A DNA stretch of 64,000 nt from an uncultured Wenzhouxiangella sp. (GTDB lineage Bacteria > Pseudomonadota > Gammaproteobacteria > Xanthomonadales > Wenzhouxiangellaceae). The stretch lies in the NCBI GenBank assembly GCA_913057195.1, contig CAJXNL010000001.1, positions 124,001-188,000 on the forward strand, read 5' to 3'. Positions 35,602 to 44,665 of this stretch are shown one piece after another (position 1 is the stretch's first letter; every line of letters begins with the position of its first letter). The notes below the pieces were generated by a model, which saw only the letters and a program-made list of their open reading frames with translations, did not search any database and was not told where the DNA came from. The position numbers and the translations under genes are program-made.

Positions 35602-37623
35602 ATGAATCAGTTAATGATCCCCCCGGTGCTCGGGGTCGTGGGCCTGATCGTGGCCTTTGTTCTTTATCGAGTGGTCATGAGTTATCCGGCCATGGCAGGC
35701 AAACCCTCTGAGATTGCCAAGCTGATCCAAGAGGGCGCCCTGGCATTCATGCGCCGCGAACTGATCTTGATCGGGCTATCGGTTGCGGTCTTGTTTGTGG
35801 CCTTGGCCAGCTCCGGGCTGGGTTTGCAAACCGCGATCTCCTTTCTGGTCGGCGCCACTTGCTCCGCGTTGGCCGGCTTTTTGGGGATGACCGCCGCGAC
35901 CCGCGCGAATGTCAGAACCACTTCAGCCGCACACGAGTACGGCCAAAGCAAGGCCTTGATGGTTGCCTTTTACGGGGGCTCTGTCATGGGCATGGTGTTG
36001 GCGTCGCTGGGTCTGGTCGGACTGGGCACCTTGTATTTGATCTTCGGCACTGACCCTGAAACCGCTCACAATATCCATGGCTTTGGCATGGGCGCGGGCG
36101 TGGTCGCCCTGTTCTATCGGGTGGGGGGTGGAATCTTCACCAAGGCCGCCGATGTTGGCGCTGACTTGGTGGGCAAGGTCGAAGCGGGCATTCCCGAGGA
36201 CGATCCCAGAAACCCAGGCGTGATTGCCGACAACGTGGGCGACAACGTCGGTGATGTGGCCGGCATGGGTTCAGACATCTTCGAATCCTACTGTGGTGCG
36301 ATGATTGCCACCGTGGCGTTGGCCACGGTGATGGTGAACGAGTCAGCCACGAGCTTTGTGGCTGGGTTAGGTGAGGGCGCGGCGTTGATGAGCCTGCCGC
36401 TGCTGCTGTCGTCGCTGGGTTTGGTGTGCTCAATTTTGGCCATCATGGTGGTCAAAGCCAGCTCATCAAAAAGCCCTGAGGTGGCGCTTCGCCTGGGCAC
36501 GATGTCAGCTGCCATTGGGTTCATCGTGCTGGCGTACTTCTTAATTGGTTACCTGGGCATCAGCAATGGGGTTTGGGTCGCAGCCTTGGTGGGCGCGGTT
36601 GGCGGCGTGATTATTGGCCTGTCGACCGAGTACTACACCGCGGGCAAACCGATTCGCGAGATTGCTCGCTCAGGTGAGACTGGGCCAGCCACCGTCATCA
36701 TCTCAGGATTGTCGACGGGCATGCAGTCGGTGGTGATTCCCATCCTCACCATCTGCACCATGATCTTCATTGCCAATGCCAACGCCGAGCTCTATGGCGT
36801 GGGCGTGGCGGCCGTGGCGATGCTGGCGACCGTGGGCATGACCATGGCCATTGATGCCTATGGGCCGGTGGCCGACAACGCCGGTGGCATTGCCGAAATG
36901 GCGGGGCTGGGTGAGGACACCCGAAAAATCACCGACTCACTGGATGAGCTGGGCAACACCACCGCAGCGATTGGGAAAGGCTTTGCCATTGGTGCTGCGG
37001 CACTGGCGGCATTGACCATCATCTCGGCTTACATCGCCGAGGTCTCGTATCGCCTGCCGGATTTCAGATTGGACATTTCTGATCCCAATGTGCTGATTGG
37101 CATGTTCATCGGTGGTGTGTTCCCGTTTTTGGTGGCCTCGATCACGATGACCGCTGTCGGCGATGCCGCCTTTGAAATGATCACCGAAATTCGGCGCCAG
37201 TTCAAAGAAATCCCTGGCTTGCTTGAAGGCACAGGCACGCCTGATGCCGCCCGCTGTGTGGACATTGCGACCACGTCAGCCATCAAACGCATGCTGTTGC
37301 CTGCAGCACTGGCCGTGCTGGGCCCCGTGGCTGTCGGCTTTGGCCTGGGCGCAGAATCGCTTGGTGGCATGCTGGGCGGGGCATTGTTGGGCTGTGTGCT
37401 CCTCGCGCTGACCATGGCCAACGCCGGGGGCGCTTGGGACAACGCCAAAAAGCACGTTGAGAAGGGCCATTTCGGCGGCAAGGGTGCCGATACCCACAAG
37501 GCCAATGTGGTGGGTGACACCGTGGGTGATCCGCTCAAAGACACCTCCGGGCCTTCGATGAACATTCTCATCAACGTCATGGCGATTGTCAGTCTGGTCA
37601 TTGCACCATTGCTTGGTCAATAA
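35602..37623 (+). CDS. hppA: Membrane-bound ion-translocating pyrophosphatase, K+-dependent type
   Basis: Hydrolyses cytoplasmic pyrophosphate and pumps H+ or Na+ across the inner membrane. It has 673 residues and about 16 hydrophobic segments. The substrate-binding acidic motifs are [14 protein letters not shown] at 181-194 with DNVGDNVGD following, and [28 protein letters not shown] at 425-451 (shown by D, N, E and K positions). GNTTAA at 451-456 has Ala455 and Gly458, the combination known for K+-dependent enzymes. The ATG at 35602 has GGGAGA upstream; a strong terminator follows the stop. Confidence 0.94.
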   Translation: MNQLMIPPVLGVVGLIVAFVLYRVVMSYPAMAGKPSEIAKLIQEGALAFMRRELILIGLSVAVLFVALASSGLGLQTAISFLVGATCSALAGFLGMTAATRANVRTTSAAHEYGQSKALMVAFYGGSVMGMVLASLGLVGLGTLYLIFGTDPETAHNIHGFGMGAGVVALFYRVGGGIFTKAADVGADLVGKVEAGIPEDDPRNPGVIADNVGDNVGDVAGMGSDIFESYCGAMIATVALATVMVNESATSFVAGLGEGAALMSLPLLLSSLGLVCSILAIMVVKASSSKSPEVALRLGTMSAAIGFIVLAYFLIGYLGISNGVWVAALVGAVGGVIIGLSTEYYTAGKPIREIARSGETGPATVIISGLSTGMQSVVIPILTICTMIFIANANAELYGVGVAAVAMLATVGMTMAIDAYGPVADNAGGIAEMAGLGEDTRKITDSLDELGNTTAAIGKGFAIGAAALAALTIISAYIAEVSYRLPDFRLDISDPNVLIGMFIGGVFPFLVASITMTAVGDAAFEMITEIRRQFKEIPGLLEGTGTPDAARCVDIATTSAIKRMLLPAALAVLGPVAVGFGLGAESLGGMLGGALLGCVLLALTMANAGGAWDNAKKHVEKGHFGGKGADTHKANVVGDTVGDPLKDTSGPSMNILINVMAIVSLVIAPLLGQ

Positions 37624-37648
37624 CGACAAAGCACCATCGGTCCCTCAG

Positions 37649-37672
37649 GCGGCGCTCTTCCATGAGCGCCGC
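37649..37672 (+). terminator. Intrinsic terminator of hppA
   Basis: The perfect 9-bp stem GCGGCGCTC/GAGCGCCGC with a six-base loop is followed by seven T residues (37673-37679). It lies 26 bases past the hppA stop. No matching T run is present on the minus strand, so it serves the plus-strand transcript only. Confidence 0.92.
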
Positions 37673-37725
37673 TTTTTTTGTGGGGGTTATGCGGTCTGTG
37701 GTCCCAAGTGGGTTTAGATTGTCGG

Positions 37726-38871
37726 TTATGGTTTCTGGGAGGCGTTGACCCACAGCGCAATGGCGCCGTCCCCGGTGACATTACAAGCCGTCCCGAAACT
37801 GTCTTGAGCCATGTAAAGGGCAATCATCAAAGCCACCGCTGTCTCACCAAAACCCAGCATTGAACCCAACAGTCCCACCGCCGACATCACCGCGCCACCC
37901 GGCACGCCGGGCGCTGCGAGCATCACCACGCCCAGGGTGAGAATAAAGGGCAGCATCTGCGCCAAGCTGGGCAACACCAAACCCTCTTGAAGCACCATCA
38001 CCGCCACCGCGCAAGCCACAATGGTGATGGTGGAGCCCGCCAAGTGGGTGGTTGCACATAGCGGCACAGTGAATCCGGCCACTTTCGGATCGACACCGTT
38101 GGCTTGGGCGGACTTTAGCGTCACTGGAATGGTGGCGGCACTCGACATCGTGCCCAAAGCCGTGAAGTAAGCCGGCAGCATGTGTCGAATCAAGCCCAAA
38201 GGTGAGCGCTGCGTGCGAATGGCGACGGCGGCATACAGCGCCCCAATCCAAAGCCAGTGCAAACTGACCGACAGCACCAAGATCACGCCGAATGTTTGCA
38301 AAGTCTTAACCACTGTGCCCGCCGCCGCCAACTCAGCAAACACGCCCGCAATATAAATCGGCAGCAGCGGGATGATGACCCGAACCAAAAGCTGCTCGAT
38401 CACATCCCGGCCTTGGTCAAAAATGCTTTTTAAAGTGTTGGCTTGGGTTGCGGCAATGCCCAACCCAAAGATGAACGCGCTGGCCAAAGCCGTCATGATT
38501 GACATCACCGGTGGAATGTCCATCTCAATCAATGGCGATATGACCGCAGCCTCCACATCAGTCAGCTCACCACCAGGGCTGGCCAACATCGGCACCAGCA
38601 CCACCGCCGCACCAAACGCCACCAGCCCCGCGACAATGGTGGACGCGTAGGCGCCCGCCAAAGTCTGTCCCAGCAAACGCCCCGATTGTTGAGGCAAGCC
38701 GGCGATGCCAGAGGCGATAAAAAACAAGATCAGCAGTGGAATGGTGAAAAACAGCAGCTCACCAAACAAGCCCTTGAACGTCACCAACAGCGCCACCGCC
38801 CAGGTCGGCGCCAACAGCCCCAAACCGATGCCGAATGCAATGCCAACGATGAGTTTGATAATCAGGTTCAT
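37726..38871 (-). CDS. Dicarboxylate/amino acid:cation symporter (DAACS family)
   Basis: Inner-membrane secondary transporter of 381 residues, slightly short for the family. Eight or so hydrophobic segments are visible plus the re-entrant loops. The serine-rich HP1 loop appears as GTMSSAATIPVTLKSA, and TM7/HP2 as TTHLAGSTI and LAAPGVPGGAVMSAVGLL. Substrate is probably glutamate, aspartate, serine/threonine or a C4-dicarboxylate with Na+ or H+; the sequence alone does not decide. It is convergent with hppA. Confidence 0.88.
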   Translation of the reverse strand: MNLIIKLIVGIAFGIGLGLLAPTWAVALLVTFKGLFGELLFFTIPLLILFFIASGIAGLPQQSGRLLGQTLAGAYASTIVAGLVAFGAAVVLVPMLASPGGELTDVEAAVISPLIEMDIPPVMSIMTALASAFIFGLGIAATQANTLKSIFDQGRDVIEQLLVRVIIPLLPIYIAGVFAELAAAGTVVKTLQTFGVILVLSVSLHWLWIGALYAAVAIRTQRSPLGLIRHMLPAYFTALGTMSSAATIPVTLKSAQANGVDPKVAGFTVPLCATTHLAGSTITIVACAVAVMVLQEGLVLPSLAQMLPFILTLGVVMLAAPGVPGGAVMSAVGLLGSMLGFGETAVALMIALYMAQDSFGTACNVTGDGAIALWVNASQKP

Positions 38872-38973
38872 GGCGCCAGTGTTCCTTGTGGTGAGTGGGT
38901 GGGTGGATCATGTCGTCTGTTCGATCAACCTGCATCATCGCACCATCGACCCCCTCAAGCAATCATGGACTCT

Positions 38974-38979
38974 TATAAT
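38974..38979 (+). promoter_or_regulatory. Possible -10 box upstream of yheS
   Basis: A perfect TATAAT on the plus strand, placing a start near 38986, about 94 bases before the preferred yheS GTG. No good -35 hexamer lies 16-18 bases upstream, so the promoter is only suggested. Confidence 0.35.
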
Positions 38980-39053
38980 GCCCGAGCGGCAAGTCAATGC
39001 CTGGCGGTGAATGGCCGGTGGTGATCGTCCGATAGGCTTGAGCGAGAGACCCC

Positions 39054-39083
39054 ATGATGACAACATCAAACCCAGCGTCGTGA
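39054..39083 (+). CDS. Possible nine-codon leader ORF of yheS
   Basis: A tiny frame encoding MMTTSNPAS, preceded by GAGAGA four bases before the ATG. Its TGA stop overlaps the GTG start of yheS (GTGA), an arrangement that allows translational coupling. The yheS GTG itself has no Shine-Dalgarno sequence, which favours a coupling role. It may equally be chance; there is no family support for such a short peptide. Confidence 0.3.
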   Translation: MMTTSNPAS

Positions 39084-40999
39084 TCACACTCAGCGACGTC
39101 AGCGTGAATTTTGGTGAGCACGCCTTGCTCGAGCATGCCAATGCCGTTGTCCACCCTGGCCATCGAATTGGTTTGGTGGGCGCCAACGGGTCAGGTAAGA
39201 GCACACTTTTTTCATTGCTGCTGGGGCGCATCACCGCAGACACCGGTCAGATCCATGTCCCCCACCACTGGTCTGTGGCGCATATGGCTCAACACATTGA
39301 TGCCCTCGAGCGCTCCGCATTGGATTTTGTGCTGGATGGTGACCAAACCTTTCGCGAGGCCGAGCGGGCCGTGGCCGAGGCCCATCAACAAAGCCATGGT
39401 GATGACACCCAAGTCGCGGCGGCCATTGCTCAGAGTCATGAGGCGCTCGAGGCGGCCGGCGGGTATCAAGCGCAGGCGCGCGCGGCCAGACTTCTGGCGG
39501 GGCTGGGGTTTCAAGCGGACGCTTTCGATGCACAGGTCGGTTCATTCTCTGGAGGCTGGCGCATCCGATTGAGCTTGGCTCAGGCGCTGATGTCGCCATC
39601 GGATCTTTTGTTGCTCGATGAGCCCACCAACCACCTTGACTTAGAAACGGTCACCTGGCTTGAGGGGTGGCTGAGGCACTACCCTGGCACGCTGATCGTG
39701 ATCTCACATGACCGAGACTTTCTGGATTCGGTGGTCGATACCATCATCCACATCGAACACCGACAGCTCACCACCTACCGAGGCGATTACACGCAGTTTG
39801 AACGCCAGCGCGGCGAGCGGCTCGCTCAACAGCAGGCGCGCTTTGAAAAACAACAAAAAACGCGGGCCCACATGCAGCGGTTTGTCGACCGTTTTCGAGC
39901 GAAGGCCAGCAAAGCCAAGGCCGCGCAAAGCCGGCTCAAGGCACTGGCCAAACTGGAAACGATCGCGCCAGCTCATGTTGACTCACCGTTTCAGTTTCAA
40001 TTTTTCGATGCTCCAAGCATGACAGATCCATTGATTCGCCTCGATGGGGTGCGATTGGGTTATGGCGATCATGTGGTGATTGATGACATTCGCCAAAACA
40101 TTGCCCCTGGAGATCGCATCGGCTTATTGGGCCTCAATGGCGCGGGCAAATCCACGCTGATCAAAGCCATCGCAGGTCAGCTTAAGCCGCAACGGGGCAC
40201 GCTCCACCACGCCAAGGACTTCAAAGTCGGCTACTTTGCCCAACACCAAATAGAACAGCTCGAGACCGACCAAAGTGCGCTTTGTCATATTCAGCAATTG
40301 GATGAGGCCATGAAAGTGCCAAGCTCAGAGCAATCCATTCGAGACTTCCTGGGCGGATTTGATTTTAGTGGTGAAATGGCCAAGGCCAAGGTGGGTCAGT
40401 ACTCAGGCGGGGAACGCGCGCGTCTGGTGCTCGCCTTGCTGGTTCGCCAGCAGCCCAACGTGTTGCTTTTGGACGAGCCCACCAACCACCTGGATCTGGC
40501 GATGCGCCACGCCTTGACGGTTGCCCTTCAAAGTTTTGATGGGGCGGTGATTGTGGTCTCGCACGATCGACATTTATTGACCAACACCGTCGATCAGTTT
40601 TGGCTGGTTGACCAGGCAACACTGGCTCCGTTCGATGGTGATCTCGATGACTACCGTCACTGGCTTCGCGCCCGACACACCACCAACGAGCGTCAAACCC
40701 CCCTGGGCGCATCGAAAAAACAGCGCCGCCAGCACAGCGCTGCACTCCGCCAGCAGCTCAAGCCTTTGGAAAACAAATTGAAAAACCTCTCACAGTCGCT
40801 GGATCGGTTGGGCAGTGAGTTGAAGGCCTTGGATGAGACACTGGCCGATCCTCAGCTTTATCATGACCCCGACCAAGCCGATGCCGTCAGCGAACTGATC
40901 GAGAAACGATCAAACACCCAACAGGCCCTTGAGAGGGCAGAAACAGACTGGATGGAAACGGCTGAGGCGATTGAGGCGATGAAACATCAAAGCGGGTGA
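39080..40999 (+). CDS. yheS: ABC-F ATPase YheS
   Basis: Soluble twin-ATPase of the ABC-F group, which acts on ribosomes. It has 639 residues from the GTG at 39080, which aligns with the E. coli YheS N-terminus; an in-frame ATG at 39011 would add 23 residues. Two Walker A motifs (GANGSGKST and GLNGAGKST), two signatures (FSGGWRIRLSLAQAL and YSGGERARLVLALL) and two LLLLDEPTNHLDL-type Walker B motifs are visible. The inter-domain linker carries RFRAKASKAKAAQSRLKAL as in YheS. The C-terminal extension is charged and predicted coiled-coil. Confidence 0.93.
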   Translation: MITLSDVSVNFGEHALLEHANAVVHPGHRIGLVGANGSGKSTLFSLLLGRITADTGQIHVPHHWSVAHMAQHIDALERSALDFVLDGDQTFREAERAVAEAHQQSHGDDTQVAAAIAQSHEALEAAGGYQAQARAARLLAGLGFQADAFDAQVGSFSGGWRIRLSLAQALMSPSDLLLLDEPTNHLDLETVTWLEGWLRHYPGTLIVISHDRDFLDSVVDTIIHIEHRQLTTYRGDYTQFERQRGERLAQQQARFEKQQKTRAHMQRFVDRFRAKASKAKAAQSRLKALAKLETIAPAHVDSPFQFQFFDAPSMTDPLIRLDGVRLGYGDHVVIDDIRQNIAPGDRIGLLGLNGAGKSTLIKAIAGQLKPQRGTLHHAKDFKVGYFAQHQIEQLETDQSALCHIQQLDEAMKVPSSEQSIRDFLGGFDFSGEMAKAKVGQYSGGERARLVLALLVRQQPNVLLLDEPTNHLDLAMRHALTVALQSFDGAVIVVSHDRHLLTNTVDQFWLVDQATLAPFDGDLDDYRHWLRARHTTNERQTPLGASKKQRRQHSAALRQQLKPLENKLKNLSQSLDRLGSELKALDETLADPQLYHDPDQADAVSELIEKRSNTQQALERAETDWMETAEAIEAMKHQSG

Positions 41000-41055
41000 T
41001 TCGCCCCATGGCCTCGCGCTGCGGGGGCATGGGCCCATCATTGTTCAGCCGATGG

Positions 41056-41847
41056 CTACAGGTTGCGCCCGTAATACATCTCACGCATTTCTTTTTTTAA
41101 GCGCTTTTCAATCCGCTGGCGCTCCTTGCGATCGAGCTCATCGGCGGATCGGGCAAACAGATAGTCGTCCAAGTCAAAGTCTTTCAGCACCATCTTGGTA
41201 TGGAAGATATTTTCTTGATACACATTGACATCGATCATGTCGTAGCTGTTTTTGGTGTCTCGACTAAAATAGTCTTGGATTGAGGTGATCTTATGGTCAA
41301 TGTAGTGCTTTCGGCCCCGGATGTCTCGTGTGAAACCACGCACCCGATAATCGACAGTCACAATGTCCGACTCAAAACTATGCAACAGATAGTTCAGCGC
41401 TTTCAGCGGTGAAATCACCCCGCAGGTGGCCACGTCAATGTCTGCCCGAAAAGTACAAATCCCGTCGTGGGGGTGCGATTCTGGGTAGGTGTGGACGGTG
41501 ATGTGGCTTTTATCCAAATGCCCCACCACACTCTCGGGCAACGGGCCGGGTGCGGCACTGGTGGTGTGGTCGTCGATGACCACCGGCTCCTCGGCAATCA
41601 GCATGGTGACACTCGCGCCTTGAGGCTCATAATCTTGGCGGGCGACGTTGAGCACATTGGCGCCGATGATGTTGGCCACATCAGACAAGATCTGGGTCAG
41701 CCGCTCGGCGTTGTAGGCTTCGTCGATATAGGCGATGTAATCCTGACGCTCAGCGGAGGTCGTGGCATAGCATAGATCGTAAATGTTGAAGCTTAAGGCC
41801 TTGGTGAGGTTGTTGAATCCGTGGAGTTTGATTTTTCGAGATGCCAT
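41056..41847 (-). CDS. speD: S-adenosylmethionine decarboxylase proenzyme
   Basis: Makes decarboxylated AdoMet, the aminopropyl donor for spermidine. The 263-residue form is the E. coli class (264). Self-cleavage is expected between K113 and S114 in [14 protein letters not shown], turning S114 into the pyruvoyl cofactor. [36 protein letters not shown] (C, S, H, E, D and RGFTRD) is the conserved core. No speE is present in the window. It is convergent with yheS and divergent from the lysC-lysA gene. Confidence 0.95.
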   Translation of the reverse strand: MASRKIKLHGFNNLTKALSFNIYDLCYATTSAERQDYIAYIDEAYNAERLTQILSDVANIIGANVLNVARQDYEPQGASVTMLIAEEPVVIDDHTTSAAPGPLPESVVGHLDKSHITVHTYPESHPHDGICTFRADIDVATCGVISPLKALNYLLHSFESDIVTVDYRVRGFTRDIRGRKHYIDHKITSIQDYFSRDTKNSYDMIDVNVYQENIFHTKMVLKDFDLDDYLFARSADELDRKERQRIEKRLKKEMREMYYGRNL

Positions 41848-42049
41848 CGTGTCAATCCAAGGTCCGAAGCCAAACCGTTATTATCGGACAAATGCGGGGT
41901 CTATTTCAGACCAACCGCCCCACTGAACCCTTGAGCTTGGCATGAAATCTTCCAATTTGCTCATTGATCAATCCACGCAGGTCAGCTGACACAGATCACG
42001 TAAAATCACATCTGAACTTTCAACGTCGAAGACAGGAAGAATCCACCTC

Positions 42050-44656
42050 ATGCCACCAGACCCATCCATGACTGAAAACGCCTCGCCGCGTTGGCGGATT
42101 TTGAAGTTTGGAGGCAGCTCGGTGTCCAGTCTTGAGACGTGGCAGGCGATTGGTGCACGTGTTCAACACACGCTTGATGAGGGAGCGCAGCCGTTCGTGG
42201 TGGTCTCTGCGCTCAGTGGCGTCACCGACTTGCTTGAAGCGCAGTTGTCAGAAGCGACCGCGCAACGCCCTGAGGCACTGGTTGCAGCGCTGCAGGCGCG
42301 GCATGCCGGATTGCTGGCCGATCTCGATCTGCCTGAGAACCTGCTCGATATGCACTGGGATGACTTACTGACCCTCCTCCAAGACCCGCAGCTGGGCCAC
42401 AGCCCCGCGGTGGCCGCACGCTTGATGGCCCAAGGCGAGATCTGGACCTCGATCATGGGCGCGGCATTTTTGACCGAGCCTGCGCGAGACATTCAGTGGA
42501 TTGACAGCCAATCGCTGTTGGTGGCCACCACGCCATCGACACACTCGGCCAATCAGCAGTACTTGGCCGCCAGTTGTGATGTCCACCCCCATCCTGGGCG
42601 ATCCGCCCAATTATCAGCGCAGGCCACCGGCTACATCATGCCCGGATTCAGCGCCAAAGATGCTCAAGGGCAAACCGTGCTGCTGGGACGGGGCGGGTCA
42701 GACACCTCGGCGGCATTGGTGGCGGCCTTATTGGATGCCGAACGCGTCGAAATCTACTCGGACGTGCCAGGATTATTCAGCGCCGACCCCCTTCGGATCC
42801 CCACGGCCCGCCTTTTGAAAATGGTCAGCTACCGCGAAGCACAAGAGCTGGCTGCGATGGGCGCCCAAGCAATCCACCCCCATGCGTTGAGCCCATTGCG
42901 CACGCACGACATCCCCCTATGGCTTGGCCAAACCACTCGCCCTGATATCGAAGGCACTGAAATCTCCTCAAAAGCCCGCGATCACGGGGCCCAAGTCAAA
43001 GCGATCGTCCAACGTCGCCACATTGCCTTGATCTCCCTTGAGGACATTGGCATGTGGCAGCAAGTGGGTTTTTTAGCAGACGTGTTCGCGGAGTTTAAAA
43101 AGCTTGGGCTGTCTGTGGATCAAATCTCGACTTCGGAATCCAATGTCACGCTGACTTTGGATTTGAAAGCCAACGTGGCGGACGAGTCAGACATCGAAAC
43201 TTTGATCGATCGGCTGAAAAAACACTGCACCGTCGAGTGGGTGCCTGAATGCGCATGCGTCTCCTTGGTGGGGTTAGGCATTCGAACCATCCTGCACCGA
43301 CTGGGTCCGGCGTTGGAGGTGTTTGAACAACGCCGCATCTTTCAAGTGGCCCAAGCCGCCAATGACCTCAACCTGACCTTTGTGGTTGAGGCGCGCCATG
43401 CCGATCGTCTGGTGCAGCAGCTCCATCAACAGGTCATTCCCGGCGGGGTGGGCGGCGATTCGGTCTTTGGACCGACCTGGGAGAAGCTCTTTAAGCCTGC
43501 ACAGAGTGACGTCAGCCAGCCCACTTGGTGGCATCGCCACCGCCAGCCACTGCTTGATCTGATGACCGATCAAGACAGCGCCTATGTCTATCACTTGCCC
43601 ACCATCGAACACGCGGCCGATCGGCTGCTGGCATTGGGCTCAATCGATCGCGTGCTGTATTCAATGAAGGCCAACCCCCACCCAGCGATACTGAAAACGC
43701 TGTTCAATCGTGGCGTTGGGATTGAAACAGTGTCCATTGAAGAGGTCAACAGAGCGCTGACCACCCTGCCCGATCTTCAAGCGGGGGATGTTTTGTATAC
43801 CCCGAATTTCGCTGCACGTGAGGAATATCAACGCGCGCTGGATCTGGGCGTGAATGTCACCGTGGACAACACAACGGTTCTCGAACAGTGGGGCCAGGAT
43901 TTTGCAGGACAATCCATTTTTATTCGCCTCGACCCAGGCTCGGGGCTCGGACACCACAAAATGGTGAGAACCGCGGGCAGCCATGCCAAGTTTGGCATCC
44001 CCCTGGCCGAACTCGACAAAGTGGCGCGACTCGTTCGAGCACATGACATTGAGGTGGTTGGCCTGCACGCCCACACCGGCTCGGGCATTTTGCACCCCGA
44101 TAATTGGCATCGCACGCTGGAAATACTCGGCGAGGCGGCTGAGTGCTTTGGCACCGTTCGCACCATTGACTTGGGCGGTGGCTTAGGCATCCCCGATCAT
44201 GACGACGCGGTTGGGCTTGACTTGGCAGCGCTCGATGCAGGGCTTGGCAAGCTTCGAGCCCAGCTGCTGGGTCAGCCTGAAATCTGGCTTGAGCCCGGTC
44301 GCTATCTTGTCGCCCACGCCGGCGCTTTGCTCGCCAAAGTCACACAGACCAAAGGCAAAGGCGATGTCCGCTATGTGGGGGTGGCCACGGGAATGAACTC
44401 ATTGATCCGGCCGGCGCTGTATGGCGCCTGGCACCCCATCGCCCACTTAAACCGACTCGATGAGCAGGGCCATCATGTCTACAACGTTGTGGGGCCCATC
44501 TGTGAGACCGGTGATGTGTTGGGTTTGGATCGGTTGCTGCCTGAGTGTCATCCGGGTGATGTGTTGCTCATCGCCAACACCGGCGCCTATGGCCACGTCA
44601 TGGCCTCAGAATATAATTTGCGCATGCCCGCACAAGAGCATGTACTCACCCAATAG
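42050..44656 (+). CDS. Bifunctional aspartate kinase / diaminopimelate decarboxylase
   Basis: Single 868-residue protein joining the first and last enzymes of lysine biosynthesis. The N-terminal aspartokinase (about 15-465) shows KFGGSS at 19-24, LGRGGSDTSA at 212-221 and a C-terminal ACT region with VDQISTSESNVTLTLD. The decarboxylase (about 495-868) shows the PLP lysine K540 in YSMKANPHP, HAHTGSG at 673-679, DLGGGLG at 707-713, LEPGRYLVAHAG and the catalytic C818 in GPICETGD. The two are joined in one uninterrupted frame with no stop. Such fusions are described in Xanthomonas relatives. I see no lysine riboswitch upstream. Confidence 0.95.
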   Translation: MPPDPSMTENASPRWRILKFGGSSVSSLETWQAIGARVQHTLDEGAQPFVVVSALSGVTDLLEAQLSEATAQRPEALVAALQARHAGLLADLDLPENLLDMHWDDLLTLLQDPQLGHSPAVAARLMAQGEIWTSIMGAAFLTEPARDIQWIDSQSLLVATTPSTHSANQQYLAASCDVHPHPGRSAQLSAQATGYIMPGFSAKDAQGQTVLLGRGGSDTSAALVAALLDAERVEIYSDVPGLFSADPLRIPTARLLKMVSYREAQELAAMGAQAIHPHALSPLRTHDIPLWLGQTTRPDIEGTEISSKARDHGAQVKAIVQRRHIALISLEDIGMWQQVGFLADVFAEFKKLGLSVDQISTSESNVTLTLDLKANVADESDIETLIDRLKKHCTVEWVPECACVSLVGLGIRTILHRLGPALEVFEQRRIFQVAQAANDLNLTFVVEARHADRLVQQLHQQVIPGGVGGDSVFGPTWEKLFKPAQSDVSQPTWWHRHRQPLLDLMTDQDSAYVYHLPTIEHAADRLLALGSIDRVLYSMKANPHPAILKTLFNRGVGIETVSIEEVNRALTTLPDLQAGDVLYTPNFAAREEYQRALDLGVNVTVDNTTVLEQWGQDFAGQSIFIRLDPGSGLGHHKMVRTAGSHAKFGIPLAELDKVARLVRAHDIEVVGLHAHTGSGILHPDNWHRTLEILGEAAECFGTVRTIDLGGGLGIPDHDDAVGLDLAALDAGLGKLRAQLLGQPEIWLEPGRYLVAHAGALLAKVTQTKGKGDVRYVGVATGMNSLIRPALYGAWHPIAHLNRLDEQGHHVYNVVGPICETGDVLGLDRLLPECHPGDVLLIANTGAYGHVMASEYNLRMPAQEHVLTQ

Positions 44657-44665
44657 GACAATGCC

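Noticed and set aside
41000-41055. Hairpin between yheS and speD
   Set aside because: A CCCATG/CATGGG pairing is possible, but there is no T run on either strand and the stem is weak, so I did not call a terminator.
41848-42049. Lysine riboswitch upstream of the lysC-lysA fusion
   Set aside because: I looked for the conserved lysine-aptamer core and a following terminator in these 202 bases and saw neither.
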